Shown here piece by piece: positions 48,752 to 56,735 of a DNA stretch of 64,000 nucleotides. The position numbers and the translations under genes were made by a program. The notes under the pieces were generated by a model that had not been told where the DNA came from, made no database searches, and worked only from the letters and a program-made list of their open reading frames with translations. Positions within the stretch are counted from its first letter, which is position 1; the number at the start of each line of letters is the position of its first letter. This DNA comes from Pseudomonas cremoris (GTDB lineage Bacteria > Pseudomonadota > Gammaproteobacteria > Pseudomonadales > Pseudomonadaceae), in contig NZ_JAAXCY010000009.1 in assembly GCF_014230465.1 (NCBI RefSeq), positions 186,001 through 250,000 of the forward strand, read 5' to 3'.

Positions 48752-49983
48752 ACGCCTACCTCAACTTCCTGGAGCGCGGCTTCGGTCCGAGCAAGGCAGT
48801 CATTTTCGAAAATGTTACCGAAGTCGATCAGCAGGGCTTGTTCGCTCTCGCTCAGGGAGGCCCATTTCAAGTTCTGTTGCGCGCAGCGAGCGATCAGTGA
48901 GCCGACTTCCTCGCTGCGGTCGAGCAGATATTCCTGGTCATCGGCAATCAACTGTTGCTCATCTTTTTCCAGCAACTGCAGAAACCCTTCCGACGCGTAG
49001 ACGTAGTAGCGTTTTTCTCGAATGCTGACATCGAGGTTTTCAAGTCGCTGGGTGTCTCGACTTACATTGCGCTCAAGGTCGTTGAGTACGACTTGTTCTT
49101 CTGCGCTCAGTGCTTCGGTGCGACTGGCCATGGACATCCGTTTGGCCAGCACCTTGTCGCGGGCCAGGTCCAGGTTGAGCTTTTGCCACTGGACCTCAAG
49201 GCGGCGCAGATCTGCGCCCCATGCGAGTGTCATCTCCTCGAAGACGAACGGCACGACTGGCTTGCCGAAGTGCAGTGTGGTGAGTTCGTTGAGGGTTTGA
49301 GTTTGTTCGAGGGTGAGGGTCGGTGTCTCATCGAGCAAGCTGGTAGAGATGTCCATCAGCGCGATCATGTCGGCATCGACGTCGGTCAGGTTTTCGATGG
49401 ACGTCATGCGCCTTTCGTAGAAATTCAGCAGTTTTTGGGCGGCACGCACACGCAGGTAGTGGTTGAAATCAGCAAACTGCTCGCTGTTGACCACACGTTG
49501 GATCTTGGCCTTGGTCAACATGTAAGAGTTGATGAGTTCCGCGATTTTCAGTACGCCGCGCTCGGTGGCAGGCACCTGCTCTGCGCCCTCCTTGAATACT
49601 TTCGCCCGCGCTTCGGCTTCTTTGATCTCAATCTCGTTCAGCACCTTTTCCCGGACATCCCTCGCGGATTTTATGACCCAGTCGATGGCGTGTTTGAGCT
49701 TGGTCATCAAGGGATGGCTTTCGATGTTTTCGAGGAAGCCCAGAACCTTCTCCAGGCCCAGCGCCATCCGCTTGACGATGGGCCATGGCGCGAGGTTCGC
49801 CAGCGTCGTCAGGGCAACACGTGCATGCGCCAGATAGGGTTTAACCGATTGCCAGATGTTCTTCACATCGCCGACAAACGTCTCCGCCTTGTCGGCCAGC
49901 CAATTAACCGTAGCAACGGCTTTTTCCTTCACCGTTTCGTAAATAGAGGACGCGGTTGATTTGACCCAATTCCATAGACCCAT
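48748..49983 (-). CDS. Unknown helical protein of the ZorAB-like operon
   Basis: This 411-residue protein starts MGLWNWVKSTASSIYETVKE. The N-terminal 60 residues look amphipathic; the rest is helical and charged, with likely coiled coils (LEVQWQKLNLDLARDKVLAK, NVSRDTQRLENLDVSIREK). No known domain is recognised, in particular nothing like ZorC, ZorD or ZorE. GAGGAG lies 6 nt before the ATG; a frame extension to 50085 overlaps the AAA gene and was rejected. It is 10 nt after the AAA stop and overlaps the ZorA-like start by 4 nt, so the four genes are one tightly coupled operon. Confidence 0.75.
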   Translation of the reverse strand: MGLWNWVKSTASSIYETVKEKAVATVNWLADKAETFVGDVKNIWQSVKPYLAHARVALTTLANLAPWPIVKRMALGLEKVLGFLENIESHPLMTKLKHAIDWVIKSARDVREKVLNEIEIKEAEARAKVFKEGAEQVPATERGVLKIAELINSYMLTKAKIQRVVNSEQFADFNHYLRVRAAQKLLNFYERRMTSIENLTDVDADMIALMDISTSLLDETPTLTLEQTQTLNELTTLHFGKPVVPFVFEEMTLAWGADLRRLEVQWQKLNLDLARDKVLAKRMSMASRTEALSAEEQVVLNDLERNVSRDTQRLENLDVSIREKRYYVYASEGFLQLLEKDEQQLIADDQEYLLDRSEEVGSLIARCAQQNLKWASLSESEQALLIDFGNIFENDCLARTEAALQEVEVGV

Positions 49984-49993
49984 GATTCGCTCC

Positions 49994-50953
49994 TCAGCGC
50001 ACGCCCAATAACGTGCGGGCTGCTTCCAATGTTGGTGTGTTGGTTTTGCCGCCATGTGCCTGCATCTGTGCGATGGCACTGGCAACCTGTTCGATGGCGT
50101 CCTGCAAATGTGTTTGCGCCAGCGCAGGCTGATCCGGGATACGGACTGCCTTGGCCAGCGCTAGGCGCATGCAGGTACGCATCTCGCGCCCTGACAGTCC
50201 AGCCGATAGTTGCGTTGCTGAATTCAATAGCGTCTCGCGCGCGTCAGTCAGCGGAATACCAGGCACCAGCAGCTTTGCCCAGATAGCCAGCCGCTCCGGC
50301 TCGCCCGGCAGTTCGAAACCCACGTGTTGAGAGATGCGGCTGACGAAGGCTGCGTCGTAATTTTTCGCAAAGTTAGTCGCAAAGATGACCACACCCTCAT
50401 GCCGCTCCAACTCAATCAGCAGGGTCGAGCGCATGGCGTTCACTTCGTTATCGATACCTTGGGTGACAGACGACAAACGCTTGCCCAGCAGGGTGTCGGC
50501 TTCATCAAAAAACAACACTGCGCCTTCGGCCTGCGCACTGCGGAACACGCTTGTAATGTTCTTGGCGGTGTCGCCCATGAACTTGCTTTCCAGGTCGGCG
50601 ATGCTCACCAGCATGATCTTCTTGGCCAGACTGCCAGCAAACGCTTCGGCGGTGAGGGTTTTGCCTGTGCCGGGAGGGCCATAGAAGTTGAGGATCGTTC
50701 CCTTGCCAGCCGGGTCTGCGGCGGCGAAACCCCATTCGATATAGATCGTTCGGTAGTGCTCGATCTTCGCAACAGCCTCCGCCAACTGCTGCTTGAGCTC
50801 GGCGGACATCACAACATCGCGTTCCAGCGTAAAGCGCGGTTCCACGCACCGAAATTCCGCCTTAGCGGGGGTAGCCGTTGGCGCAGACTCGGCATCCAGG
50901 CCTTCAAGAAAACTGGGGCGTATTTTGTTGCGCAGATAATCATTCGCTGCCAT
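49994..50953 (-). CDS. AAA+ ATPase, first gene of the ZorAB-like operon
   Basis: This 319-residue classical AAA protein has Walker A GPPGTGKT (92-99), a pore-loop-like KFMGDTAKNI (124-133), Walker B LFFDEAD (147-153), sensor-1 N194 (FATNFAKNYD) and an Arg finger near R206 (FVSRIS). Helical lid motifs follow (GLSGREMRT). The N-terminal 50 residues are family-free. It resembles FtsH/Vps4-type remodelling ATPases in the motor part, with no protease or helicase. ATG at 50953 is preferred over a TTG at 50977. It likely remodels or is gated by the ZorAB-like channel; that is inference. Confidence 0.85.
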   Translation of the reverse strand: MAANDYLRNKIRPSFLEGLDAESAPTATPAKAEFRCVEPRFTLERDVVMSAELKQQLAEAVAKIEHYRTIYIEWGFAAADPAGKGTILNFYGPPGTGKTLTAEAFAGSLAKKIMLVSIADLESKFMGDTAKNITSVFRSAQAEGAVLFFDEADTLLGKRLSSVTQGIDNEVNAMRSTLLIELERHEGVVIFATNFAKNYDAAFVSRISQHVGFELPGEPERLAIWAKLLVPGIPLTDARETLLNSATQLSAGLSGREMRTCMRLALAKAVRIPDQPALAQTHLQDAIEQVASAIAQMQAHGGKTNTPTLEAARTLLGVR

Positions 50954-51282
50954 AGGTTCGAGCCTTTGATCGATCAAGAATATAAGGGGCGGATAGGTGT
51001 TTCAGGCGCGGGAGCTGTGTCGAACGAACGGGCGACGTAATACGTCGTAACCCGTTGTGTGTGATAGCTAAAACGTAGGCAAGGGCGCAGGGCTAAGGGC
51101 AAGGGACACGTCCGTGTGTGAGAAATCGGGTTGCACTCTTTTATCGGCGTGGGGTGGGTAAGCTTTAGAAAAACCGCAAGTGGAGGGATGAGGGTATGAG
51201 GTACGAGATACTTGAAGGTAGGCGGGGTTTAAAAAGAGGTGGAGGCGAAACGCTTTAGCTTTACTGGATTTCAGGCACAAAA
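50954..51282. other. Upstream region of the ZorAB-like operon
   Basis: This is 329 bases between the AAA gene and the ssrA-type terminator. It contains one strong dyad (separate entry) and no gene I can support. A 70-codon - strand frame (51068-51280) has no ribosome site and no family resemblance. Confidence 0.6.
51027..51056. promoter_or_regulatory. Nested dyad upstream of the AAA gene
   Basis: CGACGTA-A-TACGTCG (51033-51047) is a perfect 15-bp dyad. It is nested inside AACGGG (51027-51032) and CCCGTT (51051-51056). It lies about 87 nt upstream of the AAA start and is a candidate operator for the operon. Confidence 0.5.
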
Positions 51283-51304
51283 AAAGACGTCCATGGACGT
51301 CTTT
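51279..51304 (-). terminator. tmRNA-type Rho-independent terminator
   Basis: A perfect 22-bp palindrome (AAAGACGTCC/GGACGTCTTT arms around the centre) is followed on the - strand by seven T. It lies 12 nt past the CCA end of the tmRNA-like 3' segment, where the terminator of ssrA would be expected. Confidence 0.85.
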
Positions 51305-51315
51305 AGATGATGAAG

Positions 51316-51346
51316 TGGTGGAGCCGGGGGGATTTGAACCCCCGTC
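51316..51346 (-). other. Attachment site: 3' end of a tmRNA (ssrA)-like gene
   Basis: On the - strand these 31 bases read as the T-arm and acceptor strand of a tRNA-like domain: GACGGGGG-TTCAAAT-CCCCC followed by CGGCTCCACCA. From memory this matches the 3' end of Pseudomonas ssrA. The sequence further 5' on that strand (51347-51500) lacks the tag-encoding frame and the rest of tmRNA. This is therefore a 3' fragment left at one end of an integrated element, next to its integrase. The intact gene should be at the far end, outside the window. Confidence 0.8.
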
Positions 51347-51500
51347 TACATGTGGTGTTTCGGTGGCTGCAACACGATAGCTGCCATAATGCTGTCATTC
51401 TAGGTATCGCGGAAAATGTCTCGTGCTTTTCTTGTAGGCATTAGTCCGCGAGAGCTTCAAGTAGTCGCGTGATGCGCGAGCGGTCAATGCCCGTCGAAAT

Positions 51501-52701
51501 TTAAATTTCTCTCACTACCGATGCGTTGAATGCAGACGAATTTTGTTTGCCTTCATTGCCTGAGAAAGCTAGTTCCGCCTTTTCCCCCGCTTTTGCATCT
51601 GCATGTGGCATCCATCTACCATAGACCCTTGCGATCATCGTCCAATCGGTATGCCCCATCTGCTTCGCTATCCACATCGGGTGTTCCCCTGCCGACAACA
51701 TCATTGAGGCATAAGTGTGCCTAGTCTGGTAAGGGCGGCGGTATCGCACACCTGCCTTCTTCATCGCGGGCACCCACATCGTTTTTCTAATTGGTCCGTC
51801 GCCCGTCCAGCGCTGGAGCGTTCGAGGGTTTTGGAAAACTTCGACATCGGCCAGAAAAGTGTATGTCTTCTGCGCCCTGAGTGCCTCTAAGGCTGGCTTG
51901 AGTAGTTTAACGCTACGGCGCCCAGCGGCAGTCTTGGTCGCTTCGGCTGTTCCTTTTGCAGCTTGTGTCATCGCACGGCTGATCATTACCTCTTCACGCA
52001 ACCAGTCTATATCTGCCCAGTCCAGCGCGACCAGTTCGCTGGTGCGCAGGCCCGTCCAGAGAGCAAACTGCATCATGTTTCGGGCTTGTCCGGTAAGTAC
52101 ACTAAGCACTGCGCTCTGCTCCATAGGGGTGAAAGGGTCTACGTCATCCTCTTTCAGGGGGGGCTGTTTTCGGGAATAAGTCCAACCTGCCAGCGGATTT
52201 ACGTCCAAAAGTTCTTCCTCCACAGCCTCGGTAAATGCTGAGCGCATGCAACTTTGAATATTGCTGAGAGTTTTGTTGCCTATCTCTAAAGAGTCCAACC
52301 AGTCTCTAATGATTTTTCGCTTGAGATCTACTATCATGATGTCACCAAAGTGAGGGATTACGCGAAACTCTACAATCTTTCTATATCCTTCGAAGCTGCT
52401 GCTAGCCAAGTGCTTTCGCTTAGCCTGCAACCAACGGTTAAAGAAACCTGATACCAGTCTCAAGACTGGCTGCCGGTAAAAATTTAGCAGCGCGGGGAGA
52501 TCCAGGAAATGTAGACGCATAATCAAATGTTCCTGTAGAGATGCTATATTCAATCGCAGCTTTGTGCATCTCTGCCTTTTTTATGTTAGAGGCGGTGGGC
52601 TTGAGTGTAATGCGCTCACGGCACCGAATGCCACGGTACATGAACGTGATTTCAAGACTCGAATCGGAAACCGCTCGTACACCTTGCCCGCCTCTACCCA
52701 T
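51501..52701 (-). pseudogene. Tyrosine site-specific integrase, split by a frameshift
   Basis: The C-terminal part (51501 to about 52500) contains a phage-integrase catalytic domain with all expected residues: Arg in WTGLRTSEL, His-x2-Arg in YQTRHTYASM (read as R-H-T-Y), GHTDW and the nucleophile Tyr in RVYGRW. The N-terminal part (52701 down to about 52480) carries an Arm/DUF3596-type DNA-binding segment (MGRGGQGVRAVSDSSLEITF) in another frame. The frames join smoothly if one base is removed from the A5 run at 52478-52482 (T5 on the coding strand), giving AAKFYRQPVLRLVSGFF. It may be a true inactivating indel, a sequencing error or a programmed shift. It lies 154 nt from the att site. Confidence 0.85.
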
Positions 52702-52856
52702 TTTTCATACCCCGTTACGTCAATTAGAGTTCGCCCATCTGGTGCTCGATTCCAAACTTCTCCAAGAGGCCAAATGCCATCGCGGATCTTTGATCTGATT
52801 GCGTCTTCGGTATAGCCTGATTCAGTAGAGAATTTCCTTACAGTCAAATATCTCAT
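52581..52856 (-). CDS. Excisionase-like protein
   Basis: The protein has up to 91 residues and begins MRYLTVRKFSTESGYTEDAI, then RSKIRDGIWPLGEVWNRAPD and a GYEKWVE segment. This is the pattern of small excisionases encoded before DUF3596-type integrases. Its frame overlaps the integrase N-terminus by about 120 nt; in related elements the excisionase usually stops near the integrase start, so the C-terminal 35-40 residues may be spurious. It would direct excision of the element together with the integrase. Confidence 0.7.
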   Translation of the reverse strand: MRYLTVRKFSTESGYTEDAIRSKIRDGIWPLGEVWNRAPDGRTLIDVTGYEKWVEAGKVYERFPIRVLKSRSCTVAFGAVSALHSSPPPLT

Positions 52857-53769
52857 CGGAACACCGGTATAACGTGCCTAAGGGTTACTTTTTATGCAGA
52901 TTGAATGACTTGGAAGTTGTTTTTAGGTTTTTATAAGTTAATCATAAAGCGAGTATGGATAATTAATGCACTTTGCTTTGTTGGTGTTCAGCTCGTCTGT
53001 ATGCGAGTCGGACGCTTAGAGATGAATCTGGAGTTCTTTTTCGGGTGTCTTTTTGAGTTAAGGGCTTGCTGCTGATAGTGTCTGTTTTGCCATGAAGTAA
53101 ACATAGGTGATTAAAAAAAACTGGCAATGGCCCTTTTGTGAAAAGATGGGCAGGTGCAGAGCGCACGGGGTTTCAGGCGTGCGGCGACTTTTTCGTATGA
53201 TCTCGCCGGATAGGGAATATCCCTATGGGTCGATAACCTTGATGCAATACATCTTTGGCTAAAAAATCGTCAATTGGTCTAACCCGTGGTTAGCAAAATG
53301 CTAATTCTGCACATTGCTTTCGGACCCTACACTTCACTGGTGTTCTCTCCAGTTTAGTAAACTCGATAGAGTTTTTGGAAGGCGAAAGCTTTACGGGTTG
53401 ATGATGCATTTAATCAGAACTTTGAAGCGTTGGTGCCTTAGGGAGAGGCGCAGGTGACACGCCAGCTAATGGAGGATATTTTGAGTTTTTGCCCGTCCTG
53501 CTAGAGTCTGAAGGTCTCGTCGGCTTTAGGGTTTGTGTTTAGATGACGGGGCAGGATAGGTATCCGAATAAATTGTGTCGTGACAGGCAGCAATCGACCC
53601 TTAGCTGTCTTTGGTGGAGGGCAGCAAACGGCCAAAAACTGACCATCGGCCCTGGTGGCTTCTGGCAAAAATTGAGTTATGGTTTGCCTACGAAACAATG
53701 GACGATTCAAAACCCTGCTTTTTAGGTTTAATTGACTTCAGTACACGAACGGCAGGAGCTGGAAGCAGT
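52857..53769. other. AT-rich noncoding stretch of the element
   Basis: This is about 900 bases without a supported gene. It contains long AT-rich runs near 52900-52960 and one arm of an 18-bp dispersed inverted repeat (53582-53599). Short frames on the - strand at 52963-53166 and 53501-53710 show no family or ribosome site. Confidence 0.6.
53582..53599. repeat. 18-bp dispersed repeat, copy 1
   Basis: GACAGGCAGCAATCGACC occurs here and, inverted and exact, at 56904-56921. Both copies are followed within about 25 bases by a similar GGCAGCAA(A/G)CGGCCA segment. The copies flank the 53.8-56.6 kb gene group. Confidence 0.75.
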
Positions 53770-54225
53770 ATGAAGGACTCATATAAACAAATCGTAGCCC
53801 TGGGCAAAGGCACTGTACGAACACTTCTCGACGAAAAGAAGGTTCTCATGTCCTACCTGTATAGCCAGGCGCTTACGCACTGTATAGAGCATTCGGAGAA
53901 GCATGGTGATTACACCCTTCTTGGTGCATTGGTGAACGTATTCGAAAGTCGTGACTTCAAGCTGTTCGTTTCAGCATGGATCTGTGAACGCCTTGGGCTA
54001 ACAAGCAAAATGGGGCCGGTGGGAGCCGTCTTCGCAAGGAGCGGGAAACCTCCCAATACGCATATGAGCTTTAAGGTAAGTGTGGAGGAGTTTGCAGGAG
54101 CGAAATTTAAAGCAAAAGTGCCGGTGAAGCCTGTTGCTAAGAAAGAGAAGAAGGCGCCAAAGCGTGTTGATATGCTCGACTCGTGGGCACGCCTGCCGGG
54201 TAGCTTCGGACATGGGAAGCGGTGA
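53770..54225 (+). CDS. Unknown protein of the element (helical, basic C-terminus)
   Basis: This 151-residue protein starts MKDSYKQIVALGKGTVRTLL. The N-terminal 110 residues look helical, and a Lys/Pro-rich tail (KAKVPVKPVAKKEKKAPKRV) could contact nucleic acid. No family is recognised. The frame stays open upstream to 53611, but the ATG at 53770 has GGAG/GAAG purines before it. The upstream segment overlaps the dispersed repeat region and reads poorly as protein. Confidence 0.55.
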   Translation: MKDSYKQIVALGKGTVRTLLDEKKVLMSYLYSQALTHCIEHSEKHGDYTLLGALVNVFESRDFKLFVSAWICERLGLTSKMGPVGAVFARSGKPPNTHMSFKVSVEEFAGAKFKAKVPVKPVAKKEKKAPKRVDMLDSWARLPGSFGHGKR

Positions 54226-54409
54226 GCAAGTCGATCATCGGACTACGTTACAAGTGGTTCGAAAAAATGGGAAAAAAAATAGTGTTCCGGAGAAAGATTT
54301 TGACCGCTACATGGATGCCCACTTGGCATTTGCTGATTCATTGGTAAGCGGCGTCGACCAAGTAGAAGCAAGAGCAGCAATCCAAAAATGGGAGCGCTAC
54401 GCAGGGTAA
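54212..54409 (+). CDS. Small hypothetical protein overlapping the previous gene
   Basis: This frame of about 65 residues (MGSGEQVDHRTTLQVVRKNG...) overlaps the preceding gene by 14 nt, suggesting translational coupling. It contains a basic patch and a helical second half (FDRYMDAHLAFADSLVSGVD). No family is recognised. Start and reality are uncertain. Confidence 0.45.
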   Translation: MGSGEQVDHRTTLQVVRKNGKKNSVPEKDFDRYMDAHLAFADSLVSGVDQVEARAAIQKWERYAG

Positions 54410-54509
54410 TCCTGGTTACAGGAAATTCTCGCCTAAGTCCCGCATCTGTGGGGCTGAGGCCGAAGACGCTGCCGCTTTGGCTTCCAGCACATCAGGGACT
54501 GACTTGATC

Positions 54510-55088
54510 ATGAAAGATGAAGCGCAATCGGGCTATAAGCCTGTGCAGGACGATGTGCTGAAGACATTGGGCCTTGCGGTGATCACGGGGCAGGGTGTTG
54601 AGCGTCTGTTGAGCAGCTGCCTAACGTTTCCATTGCACGGCGAGCCATTGCAAACTGTGGAACAGCTTCAGATCCTGCTTGAGCGACATTCAAAAGCCAC
54701 TTTGGGACAACTGCTCAATGCGCTGCGGAAGCGGGTAGACCTGCATCCCACCTTCGACGACAAGTTGGATCGCTTCCTCCAGTATCGCAACGTCATCGCG
54801 CATCGGCTACATGATGTGCCCGGAGGTCTTGACCTGCATTCCGATGAAGGACGGGGGAGGCTAAAGGCTTTCCTGCTCCAGTACATGGATGATGGTCAGA
54901 CCGTCAGCATGGTGTTGCTGGGCGTTTTGCGGGAATGGGCGAAGCAAGAGGGCATTAGTATTCCCAACGAACACCATCTGAGCCAGCAAATGCAGGATCA
55001 CCTCGACGCCAATGTCGTGCCAAATTTGGATGCCTTGATCAGGTCTAAAGAACTTGGCTCGAAGCCAAAGGGCTCGAACACGGATTAG
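54510..55088 (+). CDS. HEPN-like protein coupled to a transglutaminase-like gene
   Basis: This 192-residue helical protein has the HEPN-type motif FLQYRNVIAHRL near residue 95 (R-N-x3-H), preceded by a helix with LDRF. HEPN proteins are often metal-independent RNases in toxin-antitoxin and abortive-infection loci. The start at ATG 54510 is tentative; an in-frame TTG at 54477 is possible. The next gene starts 3 nt after its stop, so they are probably translated together. Confidence 0.65.
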   Translation: MKDEAQSGYKPVQDDVLKTLGLAVITGQGVERLLSSCLTFPLHGEPLQTVEQLQILLERHSKATLGQLLNALRKRVDLHPTFDDKLDRFLQYRNVIAHRLHDVPGGLDLHSDEGRGRLKAFLLQYMDDGQTVSMVLLGVLREWAKQEGISIPNEHHLSQQMQDHLDANVVPNLDALIRSKELGSKPKGSNTD

Positions 55089-55091
55089 ACC

Positions 55092-55547
55092 ATGAATGCA
55101 ATCAGGACAGAGCTTGAGAAGGTGGCCCTTGCGTGCAGGGTTGGGCTCATTAGCCTCGTTGATGCAAAGGGCTCAACCTTTAACGGATTTCCCTCAGGCG
55201 CGTGCGGGGTCGCTTCCGACATTTTGGGGCGAGTAGTTTGGGAAACGCTTCAGTATGAAGGGGAGTACGTCTGCGGTACACGTCACCCAAAGCTGAAAGA
55301 CGGAGCGACCCACGCATGGTTTGAGGTCGGTGATTTCATCATCGATATCACATACGACCAGTTTCAAGCTACTGGACTATTCGGCTGGGTTTTCGACCGT
55401 AACGATGGCTGGCATGCGCAGTTCCGATCCCAGGAGCGCCGTCAGGGGTTTTGCATGCCCTCCGGGTGGCCGGCATACCCGTTGGATGGCTATAAGGCTG
55501 CCCGCGAAGAGGCCAAGAAAGTAGGCCTGATCTGTAAGCCGGATTAA
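55092..55547 (+). CDS. Transglutaminase-like cysteine-protein-fold protein
   Basis: This 151-residue protein has a plausible catalytic triad: C38 in GFPSGACGVASDIL, H74 in GATHAWFEV and D85 in DFIIDITYD. This order and spacing (Cys at a helix start, His on the next strand, Asp on the following strand) resemble the transglutaminase/cysteine-protease fold. It could be a modifying or cleaving enzyme. Pairing with an upstream HEPN gene, 3 nt apart, suggests a two-component module. Function is not established. Confidence 0.6.
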   Translation: MNAIRTELEKVALACRVGLISLVDAKGSTFNGFPSGACGVASDILGRVVWETLQYEGEYVCGTRHPKLKDGATHAWFEVGDFIIDITYDQFQATGLFGWVFDRNDGWHAQFRSQERRQGFCMPSGWPAYPLDGYKAAREEAKKVGLICKPD

Positions 55548-55560
55548 ATAGGAAAAAAAC

Positions 55561-55929
55561 ATGAAACGGATGTTTGTAGCGCTCATTTTGGCGATTGCAG
55601 CAGGCAGCAATGTATCAGCCGCTGCCGAACCACCGATGCCATCTGGCATGGAAGAAAAGGCACTTACCCCGCCAATACCAGAGCAACCGATGGACGTCTT
55701 GCATTTGCGCAAAATTCGATTTGATGACGATTGTGAAAAATGGCGATCGGCAGGCAGCAAATTTACTGCATCGCAAGACGTCACGGACTACCTACAACGT
55801 TCCCGTGTCGCTGCGTGGAGAGTTAATGATCGAGAGTACGTGAATCGCGTACTTTGGCCCGTCATGCGCGATTGCGTATTTGCGGGATATTGGGGGAATG
55901 TCCCAGTTGTTGAAAAGATTAACGACTAG
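55561..55929 (+). CDS. Secreted hypothetical protein
   Basis: This 122-residue protein has a signal peptide (MKRMFVALILAIAAGSNVSA), a Pro-rich early part and two Cys (DDDCEKW, MRDCVFAGYW) that may form a disulfide. AGGA precedes the ATG. It follows the transglutaminase-like gene by 13 nt, so they probably share a transcript. Family unknown. Confidence 0.6.
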   Translation: MKRMFVALILAIAAGSNVSAAAEPPMPSGMEEKALTPPIPEQPMDVLHLRKIRFDDDCEKWRSAGSKFTASQDVTDYLQRSRVAAWRVNDREYVNRVLWPVMRDCVFAGYWGNVPVVEKIND

Positions 55930-55995
55930 GCGGAAGCCCCTGATCAAATCTAAACAATCAGGCTAATGAACCAAGGCCAACGATAGGAAAGTCGC

Positions 55996-56466
55996 ATGGA
56001 GGACGCCGATGAGGTGTACCAGATCCTTCGAGACACCAAGGTTTTGGCTCGCCGTTATTACCAACTCACTCGTAAACCGCTGGGTGTGACTGGGGAAATC
56101 GCAGAGTACGAGGCAGCTCGGCACCTCAACGTCGAGTTGGAACTGGCTAGGCAAGCTGGGTACGACGCGACAGAAGTGAAAGATGGGCTGACAGTCAGAA
56201 TTCAAATCAAGGGGCGGTATTTCACCAGCCCACAAATGCGGAGCGGCCGAGTGGGATCAATCGATTTAAGGCAACCCTTCGATACTGTTTTACTGGTTCT
56301 TCTCGACGCGGATTACAACGCTTTCCAGATTTTTGAAGCTGATCGCTCTGCGGTTGAGGCGTTACTGACAAGGCCTGGGTCAAAGGCTCGAAACGAACGT
56401 GGCTCAGTCGGTATCAGTCAATTCAAAGCTATCAGCAGACTGCGCTGGGCGCGGTCTGAACTATAG
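55996..56466 (+). CDS. PD-(D/E)XK-like small protein (DUF6998-like)
   Basis: This 156-residue protein has GEIAEYEAARHLNVEL (about 33-48) followed by VRIQIKGRYF (67-76). The glutamates and Q-I-K fit the E...(D/E/Q)XK arrangement of PD-(D/E)XK nuclease-fold proteins, including DUF6998. The classic first Asp is not obvious, so catalysis is uncertain. AGGAAA lies 6 nt before the ATG. The family assignment is from memory of the motif. Confidence 0.6.
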   Translation: MEDADEVYQILRDTKVLARRYYQLTRKPLGVTGEIAEYEAARHLNVELELARQAGYDATEVKDGLTVRIQIKGRYFTSPQMRSGRVGSIDLRQPFDTVLLVLLDADYNAFQIFEADRSAVEALLTRPGSKARNERGSVGISQFKAISRLRWARSEL

Positions 56467-56477
56467 GAAATGACGCC

Positions 56478-56612
56478 ATGCGACAGTTCGAACGAGATGA
56501 TGTGCTTCGGGCTGCCGCTGGGGACGCAGATGCCTTGTTAAGAGTGCAAAGACGCAAGGACGTGCTGAAGTGGAATGCCGAACATTGCGAACACAAAAAG
56601 CAATGCGGTTGA
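56478..56612 (+). CDS. Possible 44-residue small protein
   Basis: The frame MRQFERDDVLRAAAGDADAL... ends in CEHKKQCG. AGGAAATGACGCC precedes the ATG, and it starts 11 nt after the preceding stop, as an operon member would. It overlaps a convergent small frame (56538-56735); at most one may be real. Confidence 0.4.
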   Translation: MRQFERDDVLRAAAGDADALLRVQRRKDVLKWNAEHCEHKKQCG

Positions 56613-56735
56613 CCCTACAGCTGACCACATTGGCCATAACTTGCGAGCATTGTGGAGTTTGAATATGTGTTTATTGGGTTGTTTACGACTGATTTTATAA
56701 AGGGCCTCGAGATGAGCCCATTCCTTGAGTTTCAT
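56538..56735 (-). CDS. Possible small membrane protein
   Basis: This 65-residue frame has one hydrophobic helix (LWPMWSAVGSTALLFVFAMF) and AAGGA 6-7 nt before the ATG. No family is recognised. It is antisense to the end of the 44-residue frame. Confidence 0.4.
   Translation of the reverse strand: MKLKEWAHLEALYKISRKQPNKHIFKLHNARKLWPMWSAVGSTALLFVFAMFGIPLQHVLASLHS

Noticed and set aside
46212..50953. Complete type I or type II Zorya system
   Set aside because: No ZorC, SNF2-like ZorD helicase or HNH ZorE is adjacent. The nuclease-helicase at 38.6 kb is a different (SF1/RecB-like) protein with its own regulator.
51068..51280. 70-codon - strand frame upstream of the AAA gene
   Set aside because: It overlaps the candidate operator region side and terminator edge, lacks a ribosome site and resembles no family.
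51316..51700. Complete tmRNA gene on the - strand
   Set aside because: Only the T-arm and acceptor end are recognisable. No tag-peptide frame or pairing 5' end is visible in 51347-51500, and an integrase follows directly.
52963..53166. 67-codon - strand frame in the AT-rich stretch
   Set aside because: No ribosome site or recognisable sequence; most likely chance.
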